Source: Owenia fusiformis
Lineage: Eukaryota > Annelida > Polychaeta > Sabellida > Oweniidae
Direction of reading: 5' to 3'
DNA: 64,000 nt
Assembly: GCA_903813345.2 (NCBI GenBank)
Contig: CAIIXF020000001.1
Coordinates: 11,383,598 to 11,447,597, forward strand
In this document: positions 47,801 through 54,865 of the stretch, one piece after another
Layout: every line of letters starts with the position of its first letter
Numbering within the stretch: the stretch's first letter is position 1
Notes under the pieces: model-generated
What the model was told of the DNA's origin: nothing
The model's input: only the letters and a program-made list of their open reading frames with translations
The model's database searches: none
Made by a program: the position numbers and the translations under genes

Positions 47801-47931
47801 CGTTTTCTCTTAGGTGGAGCTGAGGCCTTTAAAGAAGGGCTTTCTACATCTACATTTCTTTTTCGCCTGCTCGCACGGGTAGGTACTGATGGAACTGGAG
47901 TATTTTTGTCAGATGTTTTGCCTTTGGCCAT
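35829..47931 (-). CDS. DDB2: DNA damage-binding protein 2 (UV-lesion sensor, WD40)
   Basis: WD40 subunit of UV-DDB that finds UV photoproducts in chromatin and recruits CUL4-DDB1 for nucleotide excision repair (known). Exons: 47497-47931 (5' UTR to 47974), 46984-47175, 46133-46278, 45797-45896, 44924-45101, then 44504-44646 (6A) or 44339-44481 (6B), 43904-44068, 43331-43376, 35829-36082. All phases join; 552 aa with one copy of exon 6. Seen: NLS-like RRKRN and PPKRKRQ, a DDB1-binding helical segment ([12 protein letters not shown]), [28 protein letters not shown], the DWD/WDxR motif [32 protein letters not shown]. The last exon lies beyond a 7.2-kb intron; it completes MGFNILLWN (human MGYHILIW) and adds a Lys-rich tail of about 70 residues not in human DDB2. 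Start 47931 has a strong context (A at -3, G at +4). Confidence 0.95.
38897..39134. mobile_element. Short TIR element, mariner-like ends
   Basis: TA then CATGGTGACCCAAAAAATGC at the left. AATGCAACCCCCATT is mirrored at the right by AATGGAGGGTTGCATT. About 240 bp and non-coding. The outermost right end is eroded. Confidence 0.5.
39501..39550. mobile_element. Truncated mariner-like terminus
   Basis: TA followed by CGAGGGGTGATCAATAAGTA resembles mariner tips and the tip of the element at 13880. No opposite end was found before the 39.65-kb exon. Confidence 0.4.
39651..40758 (+). CDS. Unrecognised three-exon gene nested in a DDB2 intron
   Basis: Exons 39651-39693, 40336-40470 and 40670-40758 (stop TGA) join in frame through GT-AG introns (1-base then 2-base split codons at both junctions). 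They give a C-terminal ~88-residue sequence: [15 protein letters not shown], an acidic middle ([20 protein letters not shown]), [13 protein letters not shown], then [19 protein letters not shown] ending SACCAAE. The first exon has an acceptor (TTGATTCAG), so an upstream exon is missing from the model and the N-terminus is unknown. A second donor at 39735 would break the frame. No domain was recognised; GSFEV is only faintly like SelW/Rdx proteins. The gene is antisense within DDB2's last intron, and its intron 1 ends in a minisatellite touching the acceptor. It could be a small lineage-specific gene or a pseudogene. Confidence 0.45.
39885..40335 (+). repeat. Minisatellite ending at a splice acceptor
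   Basis: More than ten copies of CTGTGGTATCTTATATTTTA / CATGACATGTGGTATCTTAT units, with a basic repeat of about 38 bp composed of two half-units sharing TGTGGTATC. The last units read CCTGTGGTAGGAAATC and CCCTGTGGTAG. The final TAG is the acceptor of the exon starting at 40336. Confidence 0.85.
42088..42195. mobile_element. ATGTCACCACC MITE family, copy 2
   Basis: It starts ATGTCACCACCTGTCATTTA and ends GTGGTGGTGACAT, preceded by ACATTAACAGGCAAA. The interior holds CCAAACACTAAACACC-type repeats. Confidence 0.7.
42246..42886. mobile_element. Foldback mariner-type MITE, 641 bp
   Basis: TA flanks both ends. CAGGGTGTCCCGAAAGTATG.. at the left is mirrored by the right end ..CATACTTTCGAGACACCCTG. 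Pairing continues inward through CTAGGCAGACATAT, ATATGACACATACTA, AAATCAATGTAACTTTGGAT and CATTGACTAGTG, so each arm is about 230-250 bp and most of the element is palindromic. It is non-coding and lies in the last DDB2 intron. Confidence 0.85.
43145..43271. mobile_element. ATGTCACCACC MITE family, copy 3
   Basis: ATGTCACCACCTGTCATTTG at the start and GTTGGTGACAT at the end, with AAAAAGTTGGAGACTTAAAC inside. It lies about 60 bases from DDB2 exon 8. Confidence 0.65.
44339..44481 (-). CDS. DDB2: DDB2 exon 6B (FRH variant of the lesion hairpin)
   Basis: 143 nt, 2-base split codon at the start and phase 0 at the end, acceptor TTATTCTTTTAG, donor GTATTA. It encodes 48 residues from [16 protein letters not shown] through [11 protein letters not shown] to [13 protein letters not shown]. 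It is interchangeable in phase and length with 6A and shares 31 of 48 residues with it. The hairpin reads F-R-H where human DDB2 has F334-Q335-H336. Confidence 0.9.
44482..44503 (-). other. DDB2: 22-nt spacer (ultrashort intron) between DDB2 exons 6A and 6B
   Basis: On the gene strand it starts GTAACTTTG and ends TTATTCTTTTAG, with a donor, a pyrimidine tract and an AG. It is far below the size the animal spliceosome normally removes. It has no stop in the 6A frame, so retaining it gives VTLLILL and joins 6A to 6B in frame (143+22 = 165 = 55 codons). Confidence 0.9.
44504..44646 (-). CDS. DDB2: DDB2 exon 6A (FQH form of the lesion hairpin)
   Basis: 143 nt, acceptor TTTATGACAG, donor GTAACT. 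It encodes [16 protein letters not shown], then [11 protein letters not shown], then [13 protein letters not shown]. It keeps the F-Q-H triad that in human and zebrafish DDB2 inserts into DNA at the lesion (known from crystal structures). Residues 391-393 of the assembled protein. Confidence 0.93.
45370..45786. mobile_element. TIR element with TTTCGCG subrepeats in DDB2 intron 4
   Basis: The ends are TACTGTACTCC and GGAGTACAGTA. The left part holds four spaced ATATTTCGCG/AATTTCGCGG-like words about 25 bases apart. About 417 bp and non-coding. Its right end lies ~10 bases from the exon 4 donor. Confidence 0.5.
46429..46493. mobile_element. ATGTCACCACC MITE family, shortened copy 4
   Basis: Preceded by GGCATTAACATGCAAA as in copy 1. 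It starts ATGTCCCACC and contains AAAAAAGTTGGAGACTACAC and a terminal TATGACATAAAAATG. It is internally deleted and lies in DDB2 intron 2. Confidence 0.55.
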
Positions 47932-48600
47932 TTCGATTAAGCTGTAGGTATTGAGTTGATTCTGCAAGCCTGTTCTGAAAATAATAAAGTAATCATTTCA
48001 TTATCATGATCAAGGTCTATTGAATTTTGGATTCTATTTTTCTGATTTATTCAAAGCTGTAATACACGATCATAGTGACTTATTTTCAAAATTTAAATAG
48101 TTTATCCCACAGTTGGCTAATTTGTTCATACATGCAAATTCCCAATTGGGCTTTCTTGTGTTTAACTGCGCAAAGAATTTGATGCATAGTCTCTTATTCA
48201 ATGGATAGACTCATTCTCAAAATTCATTTCGTTCGTTGCGTACCTTCACTACCTAAGGCACAGGAGGCACGGATTGCACTGGACAAAAGGCTCGGAGATT
48301 GGGATAGACTCTCATTTGCATCACAAGCTAAAGAGATGGACAAGTGTCATCTCAGCGAGAATTTTGCATGACAAAAACAGCGACCATTTTGGGTCATTTT
48401 CACTGATGTCAGCCTTTTTAAAATCCATCTTTTAAGATGTTAAGACCTCTTGTCTTTTTTTTAATTTAATTTCTTATAATTTCGAGTGATGGGATACTAT
48501 AAGACTCTAGTAATACAGCTGTGCAAGTTCAAGTCACCAAAATAAATAAAACTTTATTGTTTTGAATTCCTGTTTCCAATCCTGGTACTGGTAGTTTATC

Positions 48601-49017
48601 CCGAGCGCAATCTTTTGCCTGTATGATTACAACTTGGGAGAATAATCTACGCCCCTTACACTAAAGATACCTACATAATGTACTTCAATAGATTCCTTGG
48701 TATTTTAGCATTCTTTTCATGTAGTTGAATCCACAATTGTGTGGGTATATCAGCAGAACGGGAACATTTTTCTTTTACATCAAGAGAGATTCCATCACTT
48801 TTAAAGATGGCGGTTGGATTTAAAAGGGGATTCCCTGTTTGACTGGCCCGGAAGTATCCCGGAAGTACCAATAAATTGTGGATTCAACTACACGGAAAGA
48901 ATGCTAAAATACCAAGGAATCTACATGTATTGAAGTACATTGCGTAGGTATCTTTAATGTAAGGGGCGTAGATAATTCTCCCAAGTTGTAATCATACAGG
49001 CAAAAGATTGCGCTCGG
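48601..49017. mobile_element. Foldback element with about 145-bp arms
   Basis: CCGAGCGCAATCTTTTGCCT.. at the left is mirrored at the right end (..CAAAAGATTGCGCTCGG). The arms match through GATTACAACTTGGGAGAAT, TACGCCCCTTACA, GATTCCTTGGTATTTTAGCA and GTTGAATCCACAAT. The loop of ~120 bases contains AAAGATGGCGGTTGG. It is non-coding and lies upstream of DDB2. Confidence 0.85.
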
Positions 49018-49187
49018 TCCAGGACTATAGTCCTGGCATGGGATAACTGTAAGTAAGTACGTTTCGAAAGAAATGTTGACTGAAGTCAATGTTTGAGATA
49101 TTCTATAGCGGTAAACACTATATATAAAGACTATACAGTGAAATACAAGAAAAGCAACTGATTAATCAACAAGATTCATATTTAAAA

Positions 49188-49224
49188 CATGGGCTTTCAA
49201 TCTGCTTCCAAGAGAAAGCCCATG
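49188..49224. repeat. Perfect 11-bp hairpin
   Basis: CATGGGCTTTC, a 15-base loop, then GAAAGCCCATG, directly abutting the TIR element at 49227. Confidence 0.8.
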
Positions 49225-49226
49225 AT

Positions 49227-49750
49227 CACCCCGGAATAGCCTGACTACGGTAAAGTCAGATACCGTTGTCACAAATGGCGGACATAACCGTCGCTTCAAT
49301 TAGATTTTCATGAATTGTATGTTTAATAGAGCACCTAGACTAAATTCCTTTAAGAACAACAATCAATCAAAGTGTCTTAATACTCATTGTACAGTTAATA
49401 ATGTTCTACCATCGAAATAAAGTATTTAATTTAACCGATCAAAATGAAATACGGGACAACGGACACTGTAATTACCATATGCCGTTGTCTTTCTAAATTA
49501 CTCAAATTCAGATTCCGTTGTCATTGACGATATCGAAGACGCTTTATTGTGGCGATTCACGACACAATTTGATCGAAAATGCGATTTCATATAATACATT
49601 ATGACAAGAGCTTATAAGCATGCAAAGAATTAGCGACGATAAAATCCCATGAAATGAGGACCAAGTGATTAAACAGTTGAAGCGACGGCTATGTCCGCCA
49701 TTTGTGACAACGGTATCTGACTTTACCGTAGTCAGGCTATTCCGGTGTGA
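49227..49750. mobile_element. TIR element with about 75-bp inverted ends
   Basis: CACCCCGGAATAGCCTGACT.. at the left is mirrored at the right end as ..GTCAGGCTATTCCGGTGTG. The arms run to CGTCGCTTCAA with few mismatches and include a YY1-like AAATGGCGGACAT. 524 bp, no ORF, no unambiguous target duplication. Confidence 0.85.
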
Positions 49751-50418
49751 TGTTTAGACAGGTGATTAGATCCTTAGACTTTAGCTTTTAAAAACCCCGC
49801 GAAAATTATTGTCAACAACTTACTAAAACCAAAATAAAAACAAATCGGTACTTCAAATACCTGTCTTTCAGCGTTCAAATACTTGAAAAATACTTTGGAA
49901 AATAAATTATGCCATTCAATTCGTTCTAAAGGTTCTACTAAATCTCAAATATAACTTTGGAGTAAAGGAGATAAAAATCGTGAAATAATATTTCCGTTAT
50001 CGCCCACTTATATAACGGGAGCATAAAGTAAATATATTCTTAATCGCTGTATCTTATCATCTTATTAACAAATTGTTAACATGTATATCGTAAATATAGG
50101 AATTAATATAAAATGTGTAGACATCAAACACAGAGACATCATTATCCTTTATTGAAAATACAATAACACACACTCATTATAGTTGCTGGGCGATAATAGG
50201 TGAATATCTGTGTGATTCCATGTCTTATATATTTCAATATATTCCATTGTAAATGTACTGTTTTAAAAGTCGAAGACAGCATTATATATAAAAGAAAAGT
50301 TAGTAGAACAGTTCGAGATTTAATATTGATTAAGTAGGTGGTAGTTCTTGGTTTTATTGACCTCTTTTTCTGTGATCATGGAAACCACTTACCTTCAACA
50401 GAGTCATACACACAGTTG

Positions 50419-53400
50419 ATGCAACTGCGACGTTTCCATAAGATTGTTGGCTCTCGTGGAATCCTTCACAAGAAATCTTCCACACCACTGCTCTTCCTAT
50501 GTCTTATTCTAAGTGGTGACATCCACCCAAACCCAGGTCCTGTTAAATTTCCCTGCGGTATGTGCCACAAAGCAGTTGCCAAGAATCATCGCGCCCTTGA
50601 ATGCGATGAATGTGGCACATGGGTACACATCAAATGTGGCAATGTTTCCCCTGCTGAGTACAATGTTTTTCTTGACGCGGGCAGTTTCACCTGGATCTGT
50701 CCTGGATGTGCCCTACCTAATTTTTCCAACAGCTTCTTCAATGACTCCACTCTTTCTCATTCCTCGGTAACAAACTCCTTCAGCGCTCTCTCTGATCTTG
50801 ACAATTCGTCATCATCATCTGATTCTACCGAATCAGAACCACCGAGGCTGACTGCACGAAAGAGGCGAAACCAGGTTCGCCTCATGTCTATCAACTTCCG
50901 CAGTCTAATTAGTCATGAGAAGCAACTACACCTTCAACAACTAATTGAAACTCACAAGCCAGATGTCATCATAGGCTGTGAGACTCACCTGGACAACACC
51001 ATCGACAGCAAATGGATATTTGGTCAAGACTACCTTAGCCCACCTCCACACAGGAAAGACCGAAAGAAAGGTGCTGGCGGTGTCCTTATCGCAGTCAAAA
51101 GTGACTTCATATCAGTCGAATATGAAGCGACAGCTGATTGCGAAATCATATGGTCCAAAGCATCTCTATCAAATGGGGACATACTGTTTGGATCCTTCTA
51201 TCGTCAACCAAACAACGATACTGGTGCTTTGGACTCGCTCCAAACATCCCTCGATAAACTTTATGCTAATGGTAATACACATATGAAAAACATCTTCCTA
51301 TGTGGTGACTTCAACTTACCAGACATCGATTGGGAGAAAGGAACTATAAGGCCTAATTCTCAATATTCTAATGATCTTAATGAGAAGATGATTACAATAA
51401 CTGATGATCATGGCCTAACCCAACTAGTCAAGGAACCAACTAGACAAAATAACATCCTTGACTTAGTATTCACTACATGCCCAAACCTCGCAGAAAGAAT
51501 CTCGGTGGTTCCGGGCATGAGTGATCACGAGGCAGTCCTATGTGATATAAACCTAAAAATGAAAATTCAGAAAAAGAAGCCTCGTAAGGTCCACATATAC
51601 AAGCGGGCAGAATGGACTGGACTTAAAGAGACTCTACGATCTAAGTTCAGCGAATTCAAAGAGAACTGTGAAAGTAGATCAGTTGAAGACAACTGGTCCT
51701 CCTTCAAATCTACATTAATATCGTCAATCAATGAGCATATTCCAAGTAAAACTCTAAGCGGGAAATTCAAAGTACCCTGGATTACCACCAGGATACTGAG
51801 AATGATCCGACAGAAACAAAGACGATATAATGTTGCCAAACGTTCAAATGAACCTCATCATTGGCATAAATACAAATCACTACGGAAATTAATCCATAGT
51901 GAAATTCGTAAAGAACATCAGCGCTACATCAACGATCTGCTTGACATTGATGAAAGCGAAATCATAAATGAGAATGTTCAGCACAAAGGCATTACCAAAC
52001 GCTTCTGGAGCTACATAAAGTCTAAACGCAAAGATGCATCAGGTATCAGCGTGCTGCGTAACAAAGATGGCGACGAAATAACAGACGCCGCCCAGAAAGC
52101 AAACATCCTCAATGACCAATACAATTCTGTATTCACAGATGAGGATGCCACTCTACCGACAATGGTACCTAGTCAAATTCCTGAAATGCCAAATATCAAA
52201 ATTTCGACAAAAGGAATTCACAAATTGCTAACTGGCCTAAATCCATCAAAAGCCACTGGACCCGATCTTATTCCGACTAGGGTCCTGAAGGAATGCAGTG
52301 ACAGCATATCACCATTCCTTCAAATAATTTTTCAACAGTCTATCGATGAAGGCTTAGTGCCTATGGACTGGAAACATGCCAATGTTACTGCTATCTACAA
52401 AAAGGGACGAAGAGATGAGGCTGTGAATTACAGGCCTGTATCTCTGACGTCAGTACCATGTAAAATAATGGAACATATTATATTCCATCATGTTATGGCC
52501 CACTTTGACCTCTATGAAATTCTAGTAAAATTCCAACATGGATTCAGGTCAAAACACTCATGTGAAACACAACTTGTCAATACAATAGAGAATATAGCTC
52601 GGGCCCTCGACAACAATAAACAAACAGACATGTTGGTATTAGACTTTTCCAAAGCGTTTGACACGGTGGCTCACGAACGCCTCTTGCTCAAACTCGACTA
52701 TTATGGAATTCGCAATAATAACTTGAACTGGTTCAGATCCTGGCTTGTGGGAAGATCACAACAGGTAGTGCTCGATGGTGAATCAAGTTCAAAAACTCCA
52801 GTAAAATCAGGAGTTCCTCAAGGAACAGTTCTTGGACCACTCTGTTTCCTTGTTTATATCAATGATATGGGCAATAACCTATCATCCTCAGCCAGTCTTA
52901 AGCTTTTTGCCGACGACAGCCTTTTATTCATGACAGTCGAAAGCAAGCAAGATGCATTAACACTACAGGAGAATCTTGATAAACTGGTCTCCTGGGCATC
53001 AACATGGCAAATGAAATTCCATCCATCAAAATGCTATGTGCTAAATATTCACAAAGGTAAATCCCCTATCATGCACAATTACACCATGCTAGGGGAAAAC
53101 CTTAAGTCGGTAACACACATCCCATACCTAGGAATTGACATCACAAATAACTTACGCTGGACTACACATATTCAAACTATTGTATCCAAAGCCAATAAGG
53201 TGCTTGGATTTCTCAGGCGCAACCTCCATCAATGCCCTGAAAAAGTGAAGGCTCAGGCATATAAGTCACTAGTCCGGCCTAATTTAGAGTATGCCAGCTC
53301 GGCATGGGATCCGTACCGACAAAAAGATATTGATATGTTGGAACAGGTACAGAGAAGAGCAGCCAGGTTTGTAACCAAATGTCACTCAAGGGAACCAGGC

Positions 53401-53727
53401 TGCGTCACCAAAGCTCTTCAAGACCTACAGTGGGAGCCACTGAAGGAGCGTCGAGAGGCTGCTAGAGTTTTCCTTTTCTACAAAGGAAAGCAGAACCTAG
53501 CAGCCATCGACGTGCCTCCATACTTCCGCCAACAGATCAATACCAACACTAGGTTGTATCATCCTTCTAAGTTCATACAACCATCAACTAGAACGGATGC
53601 ATACAAATTTAGCTATTTCCCTAGGACAATAACTAAATGGAACACTCTACCTGGTGACATCTTAGACTGTGATAGTCTAAGTAGTTTTAAATCATCATAC
53701 TATGCCTATGTCAATAACTGCAATTAA
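50419..53727 (+). CDS. LINE polyprotein: 2A-like leader, PHD finger, endonuclease, reverse transcriptase
   Basis: Copies element RNA into DNA at nicked target sites. The first in-frame ATG is 50419 (1102 aa); the frame is open from 50338. Order (numbered from that Met): basic then hydrophobic leader (LLFLCLILSG, about 24-33), GDIHPNPGP (33-41), a Cys4-His-Cys3 PHD finger (about 46-97: CGMC, CDEC, HIKC, CPGC), a Ser-rich linker, then an endonuclease domain with MSINFRSL, CETHLD, CGDFNLPDIDW and SDHEAV. The reverse transcriptase has NYRPVSLTSVPCK, HGFRSKHSCE, VLDFSKAFDTVAH, SGVPQGTVLGP and LFADDS. The C-terminus carries NLEYASSAWDPYR and VQRRAARFV, as in CR1/L2/Jockey-type elements. There is no RNase H and no stops. 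No separate ORF1 was found upstream. Confidence 0.93.
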   Translation: MQLRRFHKIVGSRGILHKKSSTPLLFLCLILSGDIHPNPGPVKFPCGMCHKAVAKNHRALECDECGTWVHIKCGNVSPAEYNVFLDAGSFTWICPGCALPNFSNSFFNDSTLSHSSVTNSFSALSDLDNSSSSSDSTESEPPRLTARKRRNQVRLMSINFRSLISHEKQLHLQQLIETHKPDVIIGCETHLDNTIDSKWIFGQDYLSPPPHRKDRKKGAGGVLIAVKSDFISVEYEATADCEIIWSKASLSNGDILFGSFYRQPNNDTGALDSLQTSLDKLYANGNTHMKNIFLCGDFNLPDIDWEKGTIRPNSQYSNDLNEKMITITDDHGLTQLVKEPTRQNNILDLVFTTCPNLAERISVVPGMSDHEAVLCDINLKMKIQKKKPRKVHIYKRAEWTGLKETLRSKFSEFKENCESRSVEDNWSSFKSTLISSINEHIPSKTLSGKFKVPWITTRILRMIRQKQRRYNVAKRSNEPHHWHKYKSLRKLIHSEIRKEHQRYINDLLDIDESEIINENVQHKGITKRFWSYIKSKRKDASGISVLRNKDGDEITDAAQKANILNDQYNSVFTDEDATLPTMVPSQIPEMPNIKISTKGIHKLLTGLNPSKATGPDLIPTRVLKECSDSISPFLQIIFQQSIDEGLVPMDWKHANVTAIYKKGRRDEAVNYRPVSLTSVPCKIMEHIIFHHVMAHFDLYEILVKFQHGFRSKHSCETQLVNTIENIARALDNNKQTDMLVLDFSKAFDTVAHERLLLKLDYYGIRNNNLNWFRSWLVGRSQQVVLDGESSSKTPVKSGVPQGTVLGPLCFLVYINDMGNNLSSSASLKLFADDSLLFMTVESKQDALTLQENLDKLVSWASTWQMKFHPSKCYVLNIHKGKSPIMHNYTMLGENLKSVTHIPYLGIDITNNLRWTTHIQTIVSKANKVLGFLRRNLHQCPEKVKAQAYKSLVRPNLEYASSAWDPYRQKDIDMLEQVQRRAARFVTKCHSREPGCVTKALQDLQWEPLKERREAARVFLFYKGKQNLAAIDVPPYFRQQINTNTRLYHPSKFIQPSTRTDAYKFSYFPRTITKWNTLPGDILDCDSLSSFKSSYYAYVNNCN
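50515..50541 (+). other. 2A-like ribosome-skipping motif at the LINE N-terminus
   Basis: Encodes GDIHPNPGP, matching 2A D-x-E-x-NPGP except for His in place of Glu. It follows a hydrophobic leader. 2A-like motifs at this position are known in APE-type LINEs of several invertebrates. Whether the His form skips is not shown by sequence. Confidence 0.6.
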
Positions 53728-53975
53728 ATAGGTGTGTTTTTAATATAGATCTATGTTTTAATGTAAAGGGTCCCCAGTGCACAGCAACAAGCCTGCACTA
53801 CTGGTAAAGAGGGGTGATGTCAACGCGGTTAGCCTGACAGTCTCCCCAGGTAAAATGAGTTGTAAACCATAGATCTATTTTTAAATGTTAAGGTTTTAAA
53901 TTATATTCTATTCAAATTCTATCACTGTTAAATTATATATCTGCTTTATATGGGCTTATTAGCCTTTTGCGGATT

Positions 53976-54000
53976 ATTGACATAGACATAGACATAGACT
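53976..54000 (+). repeat. LINE 3' tail, GACATA tandem repeats
   Basis: TTGACATAGACATAGACATA followed by GACTC: about three 6-bp units marking the 3' end of the retrotransposon. Confidence 0.8.
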
Positions 54001-54865
54001 CTTTCATCCAAATTCTTTTCAATTTTCATCAAGCTAAAAAATAGAAAAGTCAAGTAAAAGAAATAAAAATAAACTAAAGATCTATGAGATGGATCAAAAT
54101 TGAATCCATAGTCTGTAGGTCCATAGTCTATAGTTGACTCCTAGTCTCTTAAACCTTTGTCTAAGGATGAATATGCACTGTTTGTTTATACTCAAATGTT
54201 CGAGGTGCTTTTGGAAGTAGGAATTTCGGGAGATGCACCTGTAGGGTCTTATTTATAAATCTTATTTATAAATCTGATGTAGAAGGTGATGTAAGTCAAA
54301 ATTCCAATAGTCCAACTCATCAGAGCCGGGGCATCTTCATCTAGAGTTTCGGAAGACAGGTCTAAGTACATGTAAGCTTAGACCCCAAGGAAGATTGGAA
54401 GTGCAAGCCAGAGTTCCAACTCAATAATTTTTAATCTCCAAGTGATGCGATATTGCCAATCATGCCTGTATATTTCTACGGCTTCAGGTAGAAAGAATGA
54501 TATTTTCCAACAAAGCTGGCGTCATTATTGTTTAACATTTACATGGCTAAAAATTCACAATCAGCATTCAAAATTTAAATAAGTGGCCACTAATTAAGCC
54601 ACCAATGACCTCAATTACTTCTTGTGTGTTTTGAATTTTTTGTTTGGTAATAAGACCAAAACTTGTGATTCAAATTTTGAAGTGAGAAATACCGACTCCA
54701 GAACTGATGCTAGATTTGTTGGAGGGTATCAGTGTATGAATCACATTCAACCTAGATATGAAATCGCTTGTACGTGTAAAGACCCACCCGATTGTCATAT
54801 TTTATAAAACGAAATTACATTTCAGGAACCTAAACTATTGGCAGGTGCTCAGCTGTACACTGACT
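54001..54865 (+). other. LINE-ZNG1 interval and presumed ZNG1 promoter/5' UTR
   Basis: No conserved coding sequence. Acceptor-like ACATTTCAG (about 54825) and TTGGCAG (about 54844) precede the ZNG1 start, so ZNG1 may have an upstream non-coding exon. Promoter elements are not evident. Confidence 0.35.

Larger units (their letters stand above)
47975..50337. other. DDB2 upstream region with two inverted-repeat elements
   Basis: An acceptor at 47975 shows that DDB2 has at least one upstream non-coding exon, which I could not place. Two inverted-repeat elements (48601-49017, 49227-49750) fill much of the interval. The remaining AT-rich stretch up to 50337 probably includes the LINE 5' region; nothing else was recognised. 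Confidence 0.5.
50338..54000 (+). mobile_element. CR1/L2-like non-LTR retrotransposon, apparently intact coding
   Basis: A single long ORF (PHD finger, apurinic-type endonuclease, reverse transcriptase), a ~250-base 3' UTR and a tail of ATTGACATAGACATAGACAT repeats at about 53976-54000. Short tandem-repeat tails instead of poly(A) are typical of CR1/L2-clade elements. The exact 5' end and target duplication were not found. The uninterrupted ORF suggests a recent insertion. Confidence 0.85.
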
